A DNA stretch of 64,000 bases from Rhodopseudomonas pentothenatexigens (lineage in GTDB: Bacteria; Pseudomonadota; Alphaproteobacteria; Rhizobiales; Xanthobacteraceae): positions 1-64,000 of the forward strand of contig NZ_UFQQ01000017.1 of NCBI RefSeq assembly GCF_900218015.1, written 5' to 3'. Shown one piece after another: positions 34,694-47,018 of this stretch. The notes beneath the pieces are model-generated. The model was not told where the DNA came from and did not search any database. It saw only the letters and a program-made list of their open reading frames with translations. A program made the translations under genes and the position numbers. Each line of letters starts with the position of its first letter. Position 1 is the first letter of the stretch.

Positions 34694-34788
34694 CAGGTCG
34701 ATCACACCTCGAGCAATGACGTCGGATACTTGGCGGTGCGGGGCACCAGCGTCAATTGCGCCAACGGCTGAGCGCGATCACGCCCGGT

Positions 34789-35301
34789 TTATCGCGGCGT
34801 ATCGGTGGAGGCGAGAATCATGGTCCAGAACACCTTGTATTTGGTGCCCGGCGCATAGCTGGCGGCGATGCCGATCCGGTCGACGCCGGCCTTCAGCATG
34901 TTGGCACGGTGCGGCGGCGAATCCCGCCAGCCCGAAAACGCTTCGGCCAGCGTGTGATAGCCGGCCGAGACGTTCTCGACCGCGACCACCGCCGGATAGC
35001 CGGAGGCGTTCAGCCGCTGCGCCAGAGGCGCCTTGACGTCGTGGTCGAGCTTGTTGCGCCTCGCCATGGTCGAGGACTGGTCCTCGGCGAGCTTGGTCAG
35101 CGCCGGATCGACCGTCACCGGGCCGAGGCCGTTGTTCTGGCGATATTGCGAGATCATGATGGCCGCCGCCGCGACGTCGACCCGGGCGCCTTCGCGCGCC
35201 ATGCTCTGATACATCGACGGCGTCTCGACCGACGGTGCGACATCGCCGGCACAGCCCGCCAGCACCAACAGGCCGAGAACGGCCATCACCCCGCGAAACA
35301 T
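34789..35301 (-). CDS. CAP/SCP-domain lipoprotein
   Basis: The 170-residue protein has a lipoprotein signal with lipobox LVLAGC (lipid-attached cysteine at about residue 17) and a CAP (SCP/PR-1) domain: ISQYRQNNGLGPVTVDPALTKLAEDQSSTMA, then HDVKAPLAQRLNASGY, ENVSAGYHTLAEAFSGW and SPPHRANML. Bacterial SCP proteins are envelope-located with poorly known roles. GGGGAAGCTGGACA lies before the ATG. Confidence 0.92.
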   Translation of the reverse strand: MFRGVMAVLGLLVLAGCAGDVAPSVETPSMYQSMAREGARVDVAAAAIMISQYRQNNGLGPVTVDPALTKLAEDQSSTMARRNKLDHDVKAPLAQRLNASGYPAVVAVENVSAGYHTLAEAFSGWRDSPPHRANMLKAGVDRIGIAASYAPGTKYKVFWTMILASTDTPR

Positions 35302-35494
35302 TGTCCAGCTTCCCCATTCGCGCGCGAACCGCCGGCCCCGTCACCGGCTCACGGCGCGCCGGGCAGTTGTTGCACGTCAACAGTGGCTGAAAGGTGAAGA
35401 TGACGCGCCCGCGCTTGCGGCCGAGGGGACCTGCAATTCGCGCGAAGGAAACAGGTCATGACGACCGGAGGGGCGCAGGGCACCAAAACGGCAA

Positions 35495-35518
35495 CGGCCC
35501 GGACTTGCGTCCGGGCCG
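35495..35518 (-). terminator. Terminator of glnII
   Basis: CGGCCCGGAC and GTCCGGGCCG form a perfect 10-bp stem over TTGC, 21 bases past the glnII stop; on the minus strand it is followed by TTGCCGTTTT. Confidence 0.78.
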
Positions 35519-35538
35519 CGAGCAGTCGCCGTGGAGGT

Positions 35539-36576
35539 TCAGGCGGCGGCCGCCGACTTCGAGGTGGGGACCGACGAAATCGTCTTCAGAACCTGGGACG
35601 CGATCTGGTAGGGGTCGCCCTGCGAATTCGGGCGGCGGTCTTCCAGATAGCCCTTGTAGCCGTTGTTGACGAAGGAGTGCGGCACGCGGATCGACGCGCC
35701 GCGGTCAGCGATGCCGTAGGAGAACTTGTTCCACGGCGCGGTCTCGTGCTTGCCGGTCAGCCGCATGTGGTTGTCGGGGCCGTACACCGCGATGTGGTCG
35801 TCGAGATTGGCCTCGAACGCCTTCATCATCGCTTCGAAATACTCCTTGCCGCCGACTTCACGCATGTAGGCGGTGGAGAAGTTGCAGTGCATGCCCGAGC
35901 CGTTCCAGTCGGTGTCGCCGAGCGGCTTGCAATGGAACTCGATGTCGATGCCGTATTTCTCGGTGAGACGCAGCATCAGGTAGCGCGCCATCCACATCTG
36001 GTCGGCGGCGGTCCGCGATCCCTTGCCGAACACCTGGAATTCCCACTGGCCCTTCGCCACCTCGGCGTTGATGCCTTCGTGGTTGATGCCGGCGGCGAGG
36101 CAGAGGTCGAGATGCTCTTCGACGATCTGGCGGGCGATGTCACCGACATGCTTGTAGCCGACGCCGGTGTAATACGGGCCCTGCGGCGCCGGATAGCCGG
36201 AATCGGGGAAACCGAGCGGACGGCCGTTTTTGTAGAAGAAGTATTCCTGCTCGAAGCCGAACCAGGCGCCTTCGTCGTCCAGGATGGTGGCGCGGGTGTT
36301 GGTCGGATGCGGAGTGACGCCGTCCGGCATCATCACTTCGCACAGAACCAGAATGCCGTTCTTGCGCGCGGCGTCCGGGTACATCGCGACCGGCTTCAGC
36401 ACGCAGTCCGAGCTGTGGCCTTCGGCCTGCAACGTCGACGAGCCGTCGAATCCCCACAGCGGAAGCTGCTCCAGCGTCGGGTAGATTTCGAATTCCTTGA
36501 TGGTCGTCTTGCCGCGCAGGTTCGGCGTCGGCTTGTAGCCGTCGAGCCAGATGTACTCGAGCTTGTACTTGGTCAT
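35539..36576 (-). CDS. glnII: Glutamine synthetase type II
   Basis: The 345-residue enzyme is the eukaryote-like, heat-labile GSII found in Rhizobiales and relatives, distinct from the dodecameric GlnA. Signatures are the start MTKYKLEYIWLDGYKPTPNL, the GFDGSST substrate loop, PHPTNTRA, EQEYFFY, GINAEV, and the ATP-binding GKHETAPW. It makes glutamine from glutamate and ammonia. It is not adenylylated in rhizobia; control is transcriptional through NtrC and, in R. leguminosarum, by the small GstI protein. A sigma-54-like promoter lies 89-103 bases upstream and a gstI-like gene is divergent. Confidence 0.97.
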   Translation of the reverse strand: MTKYKLEYIWLDGYKPTPNLRGKTTIKEFEIYPTLEQLPLWGFDGSSTLQAEGHSSDCVLKPVAMYPDAARKNGILVLCEVMMPDGVTPHPTNTRATILDDEGAWFGFEQEYFFYKNGRPLGFPDSGYPAPQGPYYTGVGYKHVGDIARQIVEEHLDLCLAAGINHEGINAEVAKGQWEFQVFGKGSRTAADQMWMARYLMLRLTEKYGIDIEFHCKPLGDTDWNGSGMHCNFSTAYMREVGGKEYFEAMMKAFEANLDDHIAVYGPDNHMRLTGKHETAPWNKFSYGIADRGASIRVPHSFVNNGYKGYLEDRRPNSQGDPYQIASQVLKTISSVPTSKSAAAA

Positions 36577-37056
36577 GCGGTCCTCTCGTTGGAGATGCCA
36601 TCGGCGTTCGGCCGCTGGCGGACGCGGAACCGCTCCCGGCGGCCGTCGGTCCGGCGATCATGAAGCATTTAATATGCCAGATTGGGCCAAATCGCCGCAG
36701 GCAAGACCGCGTCGACGGCACCACACCCGATGTCGAGAGCACAGGGCGGTCACGCCGCCCCGCGGCACGCAAAACCGTCGACGGCTCCGTATTTTTCCGC
36801 ATCCGCCGTCGCGAACAAAATTAACCGGTCAGGCGCACGATTCTCGTGACTCGCAACCAAGCCATGACGGCCGCGTTGCACCAAAGACTGCCGAGTTCGC
36901 CAGCAGATGGGCGAATGCGCAAAGAATCGCCACTGGCTGGTTCGTTGTTGATCATTCTGCCCGAACGCGAAGCAATCGCGTATCATCCGTTGCGACGCGC
37001 GATCGAACGCACGTCGAGCCAGCCTATCGACCTGAAGGAGAGAAAGGAGAGATCGC
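36577..37056. other. Divergent glnII-gstI control region
   Basis: 480 bases without a gene. It holds the glnII sigma-54-like site (36665-36679), a weaker sigma-54-like site for the rightward gene (TGGCTGGTTCGTTGT, 36934-36948, lacking the final C), and a TGCACCAAAGACTGCC stretch at 36877 between them that resembles half of an NtrC site. Confidence 0.45.
36665..36679 (-). promoter_or_regulatory. Candidate sigma-54 promoter of glnII
   Basis: Read on the minus strand the site is TGGCATATTAAATGC, matching TGGCAC-N5-TTGC at the GG and GC dinucleotides with the required 10-base spacing. The transcript would start near 36654, giving a leader of about 78 bases. A half NtrC-like site (TGCACC) lies at 36877. 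Confidence 0.5.
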
Positions 37057-37239
37057 GTGAGCAGCCTGAATCAGACCTCCGCCAAGATCTACCAGTTCCC
37101 GGTCGGTGGCCGGGATGGAGCCAACCGCGCGGCGCTGCCGAGCGGCGAGGCCGCGTCGAATCCGGCCAACATCCTGACCTGCTCGAGCTGGTATCACGAA
37201 GTCGCGATGCTCGAAGAGCAAGCTACCAAGCGGCCATGA
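37057..37239 (+). CDS. gstI: DUF2735 protein, GstI-like glnII regulator
   Basis: The 60-residue protein carries the DUF2735 core AKIYQFPVGGRDG near its N-terminus and a C-terminal VAMLEEQATKRP. In R. leguminosarum a small protein of this size, GstI, is encoded divergently from glnII and lowers GlnII translation. The divergent position next to glnII here matches that arrangement. The start is a GTG with an excellent AAAGGAGAG site. The name rests on size, core motif and gene position, not on a test of function. Confidence 0.8.
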   Translation: MSSLNQTSAKIYQFPVGGRDGANRAALPSGEAASNPANILTCSSWYHEVAMLEEQATKRP

Positions 37240-37288
37240 CGCCGCGACCCGCGCGGCGACGCCGCCGCGATCTTCGCAGCCAGTGACG

Positions 37289-37318
37289 AAGGGCCGGCGT
37301 ACGCGTGCGGCCCTTTTT
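37289..37318 (+). terminator. Terminator of the gstI-like gene
   Basis: AAGGGCCG and CGGCCCTT pair around an inner GCGTACGC palindrome and are followed by TTT. Confidence 0.75.
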
Positions 37319-37342
37319 GCTGCGCGCTGCCTGTGAGGCGCG

Positions 37343-38278
37343 TCAGACGCCGAAGATCGACCAGCCCATCCGCTTGGTGAGGGCTTCCAGTGCGACCCGG
37401 CCGAGATGGGAATTGCCGGCGGCATCGAGCCCGGGCGCCCACACCGCGATCGAAGCGTTGCCCGGCGCCACCGCCAGCACCCCGCCGCCAACGCCGCTCT
37501 TGCCCGGCAGGCCGACCCGGTAGGCGAACTCGCCAGAGCCGTCGTAATGGCCGCAGGTCAGCATCAGCGCGTTGATGCGTCGGGCGCGCTCGCTCGACAC
37601 CACATTGTGGCCGGTCGACGGGTTCTGCCCGTTGTGCGCCAGGAATCGCCCGGCCATCGCCAGCTGCCGGCAGCTCATCGCGATCGCGCAGTGATGGAAA
37701 TAGACGCCGAGCGTGTATTCGACCGGATTGTCCAGCACACCGAACGACTTCATGTAGTTGGCGAGCGCGGCATTGCGAAAGCCGGTGCGCTGCTCGGACT
37801 TCGCGACCGCGTCGTCGATCACAATCGAGGAATCGCCGGCGAGGAACTGCAGGAAGCGCAGGATTTCGCCCAGCGCCTCGCGCGGTTGGTGGCCTGACAG
37901 GATCAGATCGGTGACCGCGATGGCGCCGGCGTTGATGAACGGATTGCGCGGAATGCCGCGCTCGTGCTCGAGCTGCACGATCGAATTGAACGCCGAGCCC
38001 GACGGCTCACGGCCGACGCGCCGCCACAGCCGGTCGCCGGCCTTGCCGAGCGCCAGCGTCAGCGTGAACACTTTCGAAATGCTCTGAATCGAGAACGGCA
38101 CGTCGGCATCGCCGGCGGCGGCGACGTGGCCGGCGGCGTCGATCACCACCAGCCCGAAGCGCCGCGGATCGACCCGCGCCAGCTCGGGGATGTAGCTCGC
38201 GACCGCGCCGCGGTCCGCCCGCTGCGCCATCTCGTCGGCGATTTCGGCAACGACACGGTCGAGAAGCTGATTGCTCAT
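37343..38278 (-). CDS. glsA: Glutaminase A
   Basis: The 311-residue serine-type glutaminase hydrolyses glutamine to glutamate and ammonia. It has the beta-lactamase-like catalytic S-x-x-K in [12 protein letters not shown], the NPFINAGAI segment, and the [11 protein letters not shown] motif near the C-terminus. Start taken at the ATG at 38278 ([17 protein letters not shown]); the frame is open further but not family-like. No good ribosome site is seen. It opposes GlnII, whose gene lies 770 bases away, forming a local glutamine cycle. Confidence 0.96.
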   Translation of the reverse strand: MSNQLLDRVVAEIADEMAQRADRGAVASYIPELARVDPRRFGLVVIDAAGHVAAAGDADVPFSIQSISKVFTLTLALGKAGDRLWRRVGREPSGSAFNSIVQLEHERGIPRNPFINAGAIAVTDLILSGHQPREALGEILRFLQFLAGDSSIVIDDAVAKSEQRTGFRNAALANYMKSFGVLDNPVEYTLGVYFHHCAIAMSCRQLAMAGRFLAHNGQNPSTGHNVVSSERARRINALMLTCGHYDGSGEFAYRVGLPGKSGVGGGVLAVAPGNASIAVWAPGLDAAGNSHLGRVALEALTKRMGWSIFGV

Positions 38279-38368
38279 GGCGGCGGAGAGAAGGACAAGC
38301 CCGGCAGGAACGCAAGGCCAAAGAGGAAGCAGGATTGCGTATAGGCAGGGACATCGCCGCGAGCAAAG

Positions 38369-38566
38369 CCGGCTCCTTCTCCCCGCGCGCGGGGAGAAGG
38401 GTGGGATGAGGGGGCGTCGCACCGAAGCCGAGTGCCCGCCGTCGATGTTACCCAATCCAGCCAGCTAAGCTGACGCTCTGACTCGTGGAGATGCCCCCTC
38501 ACCCGACCCGGCTTCGCTCCACTCCGCCGGGCCGACCTCTCCCCGCACGCGGGGAGAGGTTAGGCC
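38369..38566. repeat. Palindromic intergenic repeat (CTCTCCCCGC type)
   Basis: CTTCTCCCCGCGCGCGGGGAGAAGG at the left and CCTCTCCCCGCACGCGGGGAGAGG at the right are inverted hairpins around GATGAGGGGGCG/GCCCCCTCACCC arms. It shares its outer modules with 22578-22740. It fills the glsA-DUF934 spacer (about 307 bases), which holds no gene. Confidence 0.75.
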
Positions 38567-38585
38567 ACGCTATTTCCCAGGGCTA

Positions 38586-39095
38586 CTAACTCGCCGACGT
38601 CAAATGCCGCTGCCGCCGCCGCTGCAAGGCGCTGCGGTGGCCGTCGCCGGTCGGCTGATAGAATTCAGTGTAGCGATGCGTCGCTTCGCCGAAGGCGTGC
38701 GCGTCGGCTTCTTTCTTGACGTCGAACGCGTCGAAACCGTTGCGGACCAGGAAGGTGAACTGATCGCGCAGCACCTGGCCGGTCGCACGCAATTCGCCGC
38801 GATAGCCGAAGATTTCGCGCAGCCGTCGCGCCTGGCTGTGAGCGCGGCCGTCCTTGTAGGTCGGGAACACCAGCGCGATCAGCGCCAGCCGGTCGAGCCA
38901 CGGCTTCAGCTCGGCGACATCGCGGTTGTTCGGCCAGATCACGCCGAGCGGGCTGTTGCGCGCCGCCAAGCTGTCTGGATCGGCCAGGAATCGCGTCGCC
39001 GAAATCAGCACCGCCCCCTCGGCCGGCAGCTCCGCGTCGTCGGCCACGGCCACGAACTCATCGGCCGTGATCTGTCCGTTCTTAACGAGTGGCAT
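38586..39095 (-). CDS. DUF934 protein of the sulfite reductase operon
   Basis: The 169-residue protein matches DUF934: LGVIWPNNRDVAELKPWLDRLALIALVFPTYKDGRAHSQARRLRE, then FGYRGELRATGQVLRDQFTFLVRNGFDAF. It has no known reaction but nearly always follows cysI in proteobacteria, so a role in sulfite reduction or electron supply is inferred from context. It overlaps the cysI stop by 14 bases and is the last gene of the cysG-DUF2849-cysI-DUF934 operon. The last ten residues are basic. Confidence 0.92.
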   Translation of the reverse strand: MPLVKNGQITADEFVAVADDAELPAEGAVLISATRFLADPDSLAARNSPLGVIWPNNRDVAELKPWLDRLALIALVFPTYKDGRAHSQARRLREIFGYRGELRATGQVLRDQFTFLVRNGFDAFDVKKEADAHAFGEATHRYTEFYQPTGDGHRSALQRRRQRHLTSAS

Positions 39096-40737
39096 AGACC
39101 CGCTCCTTGAAGGGCTCGACGCCGAGCCGCTTGACGGTGTCGACGAACAATTCGTCCGGCCGTTGCCGTAGGCTGAGATACGCCTCGACGATGTCCTCGA
39201 TCACGTCGGCGACTTCGCCGTAGGGCACTGCGGGGCCGATCAGCGCGCCGAGCTCGGCCCCCTCGTCGGCGCGGCCGCCGATGGTGATCTGATAGAACTC
39301 CTCGCCGTTCTTCTCGACGCCGAGAATGCCGATGTGGCCGACATGGTGGTGGCCGCAGGCATTGATGCAGCCGGAGATGTTGATGTGCAGCCGCCCGATC
39401 AGCGCCGCGATATCGGGATTGGCGAAGCGGCGCGACAGCTCCTGGGCGATCGGGATCGAGCGCGCATTCGCCAGCGAGCAGTAATCGAGCCCCGGGCAGG
39501 CGATGATGTCGCTGACGAGACCAACGTTCGGGGTGGCGAGGCCGAGCTTGTCGAGCGCCGCCCACAGCGCCGGCAGATCGCGCTTCGCGACATGTGGCAG
39601 CACCAGATTCTGTTCGTGGCCGACCCGGATCTCGCCGAACGAGTATCTGTCGGCAAGGTCGGCGACCGCATCCATCTGCTCGGCGGTCGCATCGCCGGGC
39701 GGTCCGCCCGCCGGTTTCAGCGACAGCGTGACGATGGCGTAGCCGTCCTGGCGATGCGGCGCGACCGCGTTGGTGCGCCACGCTTCGAACCGCGCATCAC
39801 CGGCCGCGGCGCGAAGCTCGTCGGGCTCGGCGGGCAGCTCTTCATAGGCGGGATAGATGAAGCGCGAGCGGATGTCCTCGATCATCTCGTCGTCGAGCGT
39901 CAGCGGACCGTCGGCGATCTCGCGCCACGCCAGCTCGACCTCGGCGGCGAACTTCTCGATGCCGAGCTCGTGCACCAGGATCTTGATCCGGGCCTTGTAG
40001 ATGTTGTCGCGGCGGCCGTACTGATTGTAGACGCGCAGGATCGCCTCGATATAGCTGAGGATGTCGCGGCCGGCGACGAACGGCTTGATGGTCCGGCCGA
40101 TGAACGGGCTGCGGCCGAGCCCGCCGCCGACCAGCACTTCGAAGCCGGTGTCGCCGGCGTCGTTTCTGACCAGCTTCAGGCCGATGTCGTGGATCTTGAT
40201 CGCCGCACGGTCGTGATCGGACGCGGTGATGGCGAACTTAAACTTGCGCGGGAGGAACGAGAACTCCGGATGCAGCGCGGTGTGCTGGCGCAGGATCTCG
40301 GCCCAGACCCGCGGATCCTCGATCTCGCCCGGCGCGACGCCGGCCCACTGATCGGCGGTGACGTTGCGGGTGCAATTGCCCGAGGTCTGCATCGCATGGA
40401 TGCCGACTTCGGCGAGATCGGCGAGCGCGTCGGGCAGATCCTTCAGCGCGATCCAATTGAACTGGATGTTCTGCCGGGTGGTGAAATGGCCGTAGCCGCG
40501 GTCGTAGGTTCGCGCCACGTGTGCCAGTTTGCGGAGCTGGTCCGACGACAGCGTGCCGTACGGAATCGCGACGCGGAACATGTAGGCGTGGAGCTGCAGA
40601 TACACGCCGTTCATCAGGCGCAGCGGCTTGAACTCGTCTTCGGTCAGTTCGCCCGACAGGCGTCGGCGCACCTGATCGCGGAATTCGTCGACGCGTTCGT
40701 GGACGATGGCGCGGTCGATCTCGTCGTAAGCATACAT
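39082..40737 (-). CDS. cysI: Sulfite/nitrite reductase hemoprotein
   Basis: The 551-residue enzyme has two ferredoxin-like halves and the siroheme/[4Fe-4S] cysteines: ACPGLDYCSLA (C-x5-C) and INACGHHHVGH (C-x3-C). TRQNIQFNWI and HEQNLVL are standard active-site segments. It reduces sulfite to sulfide (possibly nitrite) with six electrons in the cytoplasm; gene neighbours for siroheme synthesis favour sulfite. The ATG at 40737 is preceded by GAGGACTGCTCC; the frame extends 44 residues further only as a shadow of DUF2849. Gap to DUF2849 is 10 bases. Confidence 0.96.
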   Translation of the reverse strand: MYAYDEIDRAIVHERVDEFRDQVRRRLSGELTEDEFKPLRLMNGVYLQLHAYMFRVAIPYGTLSSDQLRKLAHVARTYDRGYGHFTTRQNIQFNWIALKDLPDALADLAEVGIHAMQTSGNCTRNVTADQWAGVAPGEIEDPRVWAEILRQHTALHPEFSFLPRKFKFAITASDHDRAAIKIHDIGLKLVRNDAGDTGFEVLVGGGLGRSPFIGRTIKPFVAGRDILSYIEAILRVYNQYGRRDNIYKARIKILVHELGIEKFAAEVELAWREIADGPLTLDDEMIEDIRSRFIYPAYEELPAEPDELRAAAGDARFEAWRTNAVAPHRQDGYAIVTLSLKPAGGPPGDATAEQMDAVADLADRYSFGEIRVGHEQNLVLPHVAKRDLPALWAALDKLGLATPNVGLVSDIIACPGLDYCSLANARSIPIAQELSRRFANPDIAALIGRLHINISGCINACGHHHVGHIGILGVEKNGEEFYQITIGGRADEGAELGALIGPAVPYGEVADVIEDIVEAYLSLRQRPDELFVDTVKRLGVEPFKERVYATR

Positions 40738-40747
40738 GGAGCAGTCC

Positions 40748-41058
40748 TCAAGCCTGGACCGGCAGCGCGATGGTGACGCCGTTGCGCCGGATTTTTTCGC
40801 GCAGATTGCCGGGGCGGACCGTGCCGTCCCCGCGGATCTCCACCGGCGCGATGTAGGCGCCGACGGCACCGACGTCGTCGGCTGCCGCGGCGGCGAGCAG
40901 CGCGCGCGCCGGCTCGGCCTCGCGCACGATCGCGGCGTCGGCCAGATCGGTCGACCAGCCGCCCTGCGCGGTCCGGTAGATCACCACGCCGTCGATGGTG
41001 CGGTTTGCGGTCACCACCGACGGACCGGTGATCTTGATCTTCTGCTGCAGTGGCGAGG

Positions 41059-41062
<4 letters not shown>
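40748..41062 (-). CDS. DUF2849 protein
   Basis: The 104-residue protein matches DUF2849, a small family found between cysG and cysI in alphaproteobacteria. Visible conserved parts are GPSVVTANRTIDGVVIYRTAQGGWSTDLADAAIV and GAYIAPVEI. The function is unknown; the operon position suggests help in sulfite reduction. The ATG at 41062 overlaps the cysG stop by four bases (ATGA), so translation is coupled. Confidence 0.92.
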
Positions 41063-45074
<4,012 letters not shown>

Positions 45075-45102
45075 TCGGCGATACTGTTACTTCGCAGTCA
45101 CG

Positions 45103-45131
45103 AGACCTCCCCCGCAAGGGGGAGGTCTTTT
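45103..45131 (+). terminator. Terminator of glcB
   Basis: AGACCTCCCCC and GGGGGAGGTCT form a perfect 11-bp stem over GCAA, then TTTT. Confidence 0.85.
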
Positions 45132-45211
45132 GATTCCGCAGCTCGTTACTTGTCACTCGTTTCAAGCCCGCAGGCGGAAAGTTCGGGTGACCGCTTGCCG
45201 CAGCGCACGCC

Positions 45212-45236
45212 GGAACCATCCTCCGATCTACCCGTT
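45212..45236 (+). promoter_or_regulatory. EcfG-type promoter of the csbD gene, exact match
   Basis: GGAAC (45212-45216), 16 bases, CGTT (45233-45236) match the general-stress sigma factor consensus exactly. The transcript would start near 45243, about 22 bases before the ATG. Confidence 0.78.
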
Positions 45237-45264
45237 GACCGGCATCCAAACACTGGAGGACGAG

Positions 45265-45465
45265 ATGGATTGGAATCGCGTTGAAGGTAACTGGAAGCAG
45301 TTCAAGGGCAACGTGAAGGAGAAGTGGGGCAAACTCACCGACGACGACCTGAACGTGATCGACGGCCGCCGCGACCAGCTCGAAGGCAAGCTGCAGGAGC
45401 GCTACGGTTACGCCAAGGATCAGGTCCGCAAGGATGTCGACGACTGGTTCTCGGGCTTGAAGTAA
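45265..45465 (+). CDS. CsbD-like general stress protein
   Basis: The 66-residue protein is a CsbD family member: MDWNRVEGNWKQFKGNVKEK, then WGKLTDDDLNVIDGRRDQLEGKLQERYGYAKD. CsbD proteins accumulate in stationary phase and stress; their biochemical role is unknown. GGAGGACGAG precedes the ATG. The perfect EcfG-type promoter just upstream explains its expected stress induction here, since EcfG and its regulators are encoded 6 kb away. A terminator follows directly. Confidence 0.94.
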   Translation: MDWNRVEGNWKQFKGNVKEKWGKLTDDDLNVIDGRRDQLEGKLQERYGYAKDQVRKDVDDWFSGLK

Positions 45466-45489
45466 TCGGCCACGCTGATCGACGATCAG

Positions 45490-45514
45490 AGCCCCGGCGA
45501 AAGCCGGGGCTTTT
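45490..45514 (+). terminator. Terminator of the csbD gene
   Basis: AGCCCCGGC and GCCGGGGCT pair perfectly over GAAA and end in TTT. Confidence 0.82.
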
Positions 45515-45571
45515 GTTTTGAGCAGCCTGCCCAGACGCCAAAATTATCGCCGAAGTACACGGCAAAAAGAA

Positions 45572-45594
45572 CGGCCGGGCAATCTGCCCGGCCG
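45572..45594 (-). terminator. Terminator of the small membrane protein gene
   Basis: CGGCCGGGCA and TGCCCGGCCG form a perfect 10-bp stem over a 3-nt loop; on the minus strand TTCTTTTTGCC follows. Confidence 0.8.
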
Positions 45595-45604
45595 GATTGC
45601 TCGC

Positions 45605-45766
45605 TTAGAACACCGCCAGATATTTCAGCAACGATACCACGCCGATGATGATGACGACGATCCGTGCGATCTGCTTGGCGCGGCCGTCGAGCGGCAGCAT
45701 GTTGATCAGGTACAGCACCAATATAACGACGAGAAACGTAATCAGAATTCCGATCAGGACGCTCAT
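45605..45766 (-). CDS. Small two-helix membrane protein (Thivi_2564-like)
   Basis: The 53-residue protein has two hydrophobic helices (MSVLIGILITFLVVILVLYL and IARIVVIIIGVVSLLKYLAV) joined by a short NMLPLDGRAKQ loop. The N-x-x-P-x-DGRxK loop between helices is typical of a widespread small membrane protein family, sometimes called Thivi_2564. The function is unknown. It is too short for many gene finders, but the codon pattern, its own terminator and the family pattern support it. It faces the csbD gene convergently. Confidence 0.78.
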   Translation of the reverse strand: MSVLIGILITFLVVILVLYLINMLPLDGRAKQIARIVVIIIGVVSLLKYLAVF

Positions 45767-46322
45767 TCTGTCTGGCTCCAACCCAAGATTGATTCCGTTG
45801 GGTCAATCCCCGAGATGCCGATCGGTTCCCGCATCGGAACTGGCGGCATCACTGGAGCGCGGCAATCCGCCCGACCAAGCGGCGGCTGACTTAACCGGGA
45901 GCCCCTCTTCAGCCGTCCTGCCCACCGGGCCCATCGCAAAGGTAAGAGACTCCGGTATCGCACTGAGCTGGTAACCGCCGAGCGAACCACGAGCGCTCTG
46001 GGATACTAGGTCGCCCGCATGCGCGGGCGATGACGGGAAGGTGTGGGTGTGCGTTGTGCCCTTCGTCCAGCATGAGCAGGACTCAGCGGATGAGCGGAGG
46101 ATTCGATCGGGTGTTCTTGCTGAGTACGCCATTTGCTCGCACGGGCAGCTTTTCCGCCCGTCGTCCCCCCGCGAATGCGGGGAACCCAGTATGGCTGGGA
46201 GCCGGTCATAAGCGTCGAGCGAGCAGCGCTTTCCTGGACGAGGCAATTTCAGGTCATCGTCGTGATCGAACGTGTCGCGGCGTTGCGCGCGGCTCTCTCC
46301 GGCGCGATCAGTCCTTATACGA
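45767..46322. other. Intergenic region with dispersed repeats, no gene seen
   Basis: About 556 bases. Palindromes CGCCCGCATGCGCGGGCGATGACGGGAAGG near 46012 and CCCCGCGAATGCGGGGAACCCAGTATGGCTGGG near 46168 resemble dispersed Bradyrhizobiaceae elements. Short open frames on both strands lack ribosome sites. Confidence 0.5.
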
Positions 46323-46994
46323 TCAGTCCTGGGCCAGGACCGGCACCTTGGAATAGCCGGCGCGGACGTGGTCGGAGCCCGGTGCCGGCGCCAGGGCCAG
46401 CTTGCCGTCGCTGCCCGACGCATTGCGCGCCGCTACCATCAGGCCGTCCTTGCCGGCGATAATATCGCCCTTGCGGACGGTCGGATCGTCCTCGACCCGG
46501 ATCTTGGCGAGGCCGAACTGGTCCTTGCCGTTGCAGGTGCAGCCGGCCACGATCTCGGTCCGGTACTTGAAGGCGTTCGGAAGCTCGGAATACGGCTTGC
46601 CCCCCGGGGTCCGCGCATTGTCGATCGAAGAGCCGTACACAACCTTGGTGTCGCTCGCCGGACAGAAACTGTTGCAGGTCTCCGCCTTGCTCTCGCCGCC
46701 GGTCGCCGAAATCGGGAAGTAGCGCCCGTCGCAGGTGCGCACGCAATAAGCCTGGCCGCCGCTCGAATAGCTGCGCTGGCTCGGACGGGATACCCGTTCG
46801 CGCTCGCGCATGTAGCCCTCGTCGGCGAACGGCAATGCCGGCATGCGGGGCTGATGATATGACGGCCGCGGCGCGTGGAAGCCGCCGAACAGCGCCTGGA
46901 AGAAGTCCTGTGCCGCCGCCGGAGTGGCCATCGCGGCGGCCGTGGCGATCGCCGTGGCGCCGAGGAGCATCCGGCCTGACAAGCGTTTGCGCAT
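46323..46994 (-). CDS. Exported DUF2865 protein
   Basis: The 223-residue protein has a signal peptide (LLGATAIATAAAMATPAAAQ) and the cysteine-containing DUF2865 pattern: AYCVRTCDGRYFPIS, AETCNSFCPAS and GCTCNGKDQFGL. The six cysteines could form disulfides in the periplasm or bind metal. The function is unknown; the family is confined largely to Rhizobiales. A Pro/His-rich spacer follows the signal peptide. It lies downstream of the L,D-transpeptidase gene in the same direction, separated by 24 bases, so the two may be one operon. Confidence 0.9.
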   Translation of the reverse strand: MRKRLSGRMLLGATAIATAAAMATPAAAQDFFQALFGGFHAPRPSYHQPRMPALPFADEGYMRERERVSRPSQRSYSSGGQAYCVRTCDGRYFPISATGGESKAETCNSFCPASDTKVVYGSSIDNARTPGGKPYSELPNAFKYRTEIVAGCTCNGKDQFGLAKIRVEDDPTVRKGDIIAGKDGLMVAARNASGSDGKLALAPAPGSDHVRAGYSKVPVLAQD

Positions 46995-47018
46995 CGGGTT
47001 TCTCCAGGCTGTCTTGAC

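Noticed and set aside
36629-36653. EcfG-like GGAAC-N16-CGGT in the glnII upstream region
   Set aside because: The -10 differs from CGTT and the direction points away from glnII with no gene close downstream; treated as chance.
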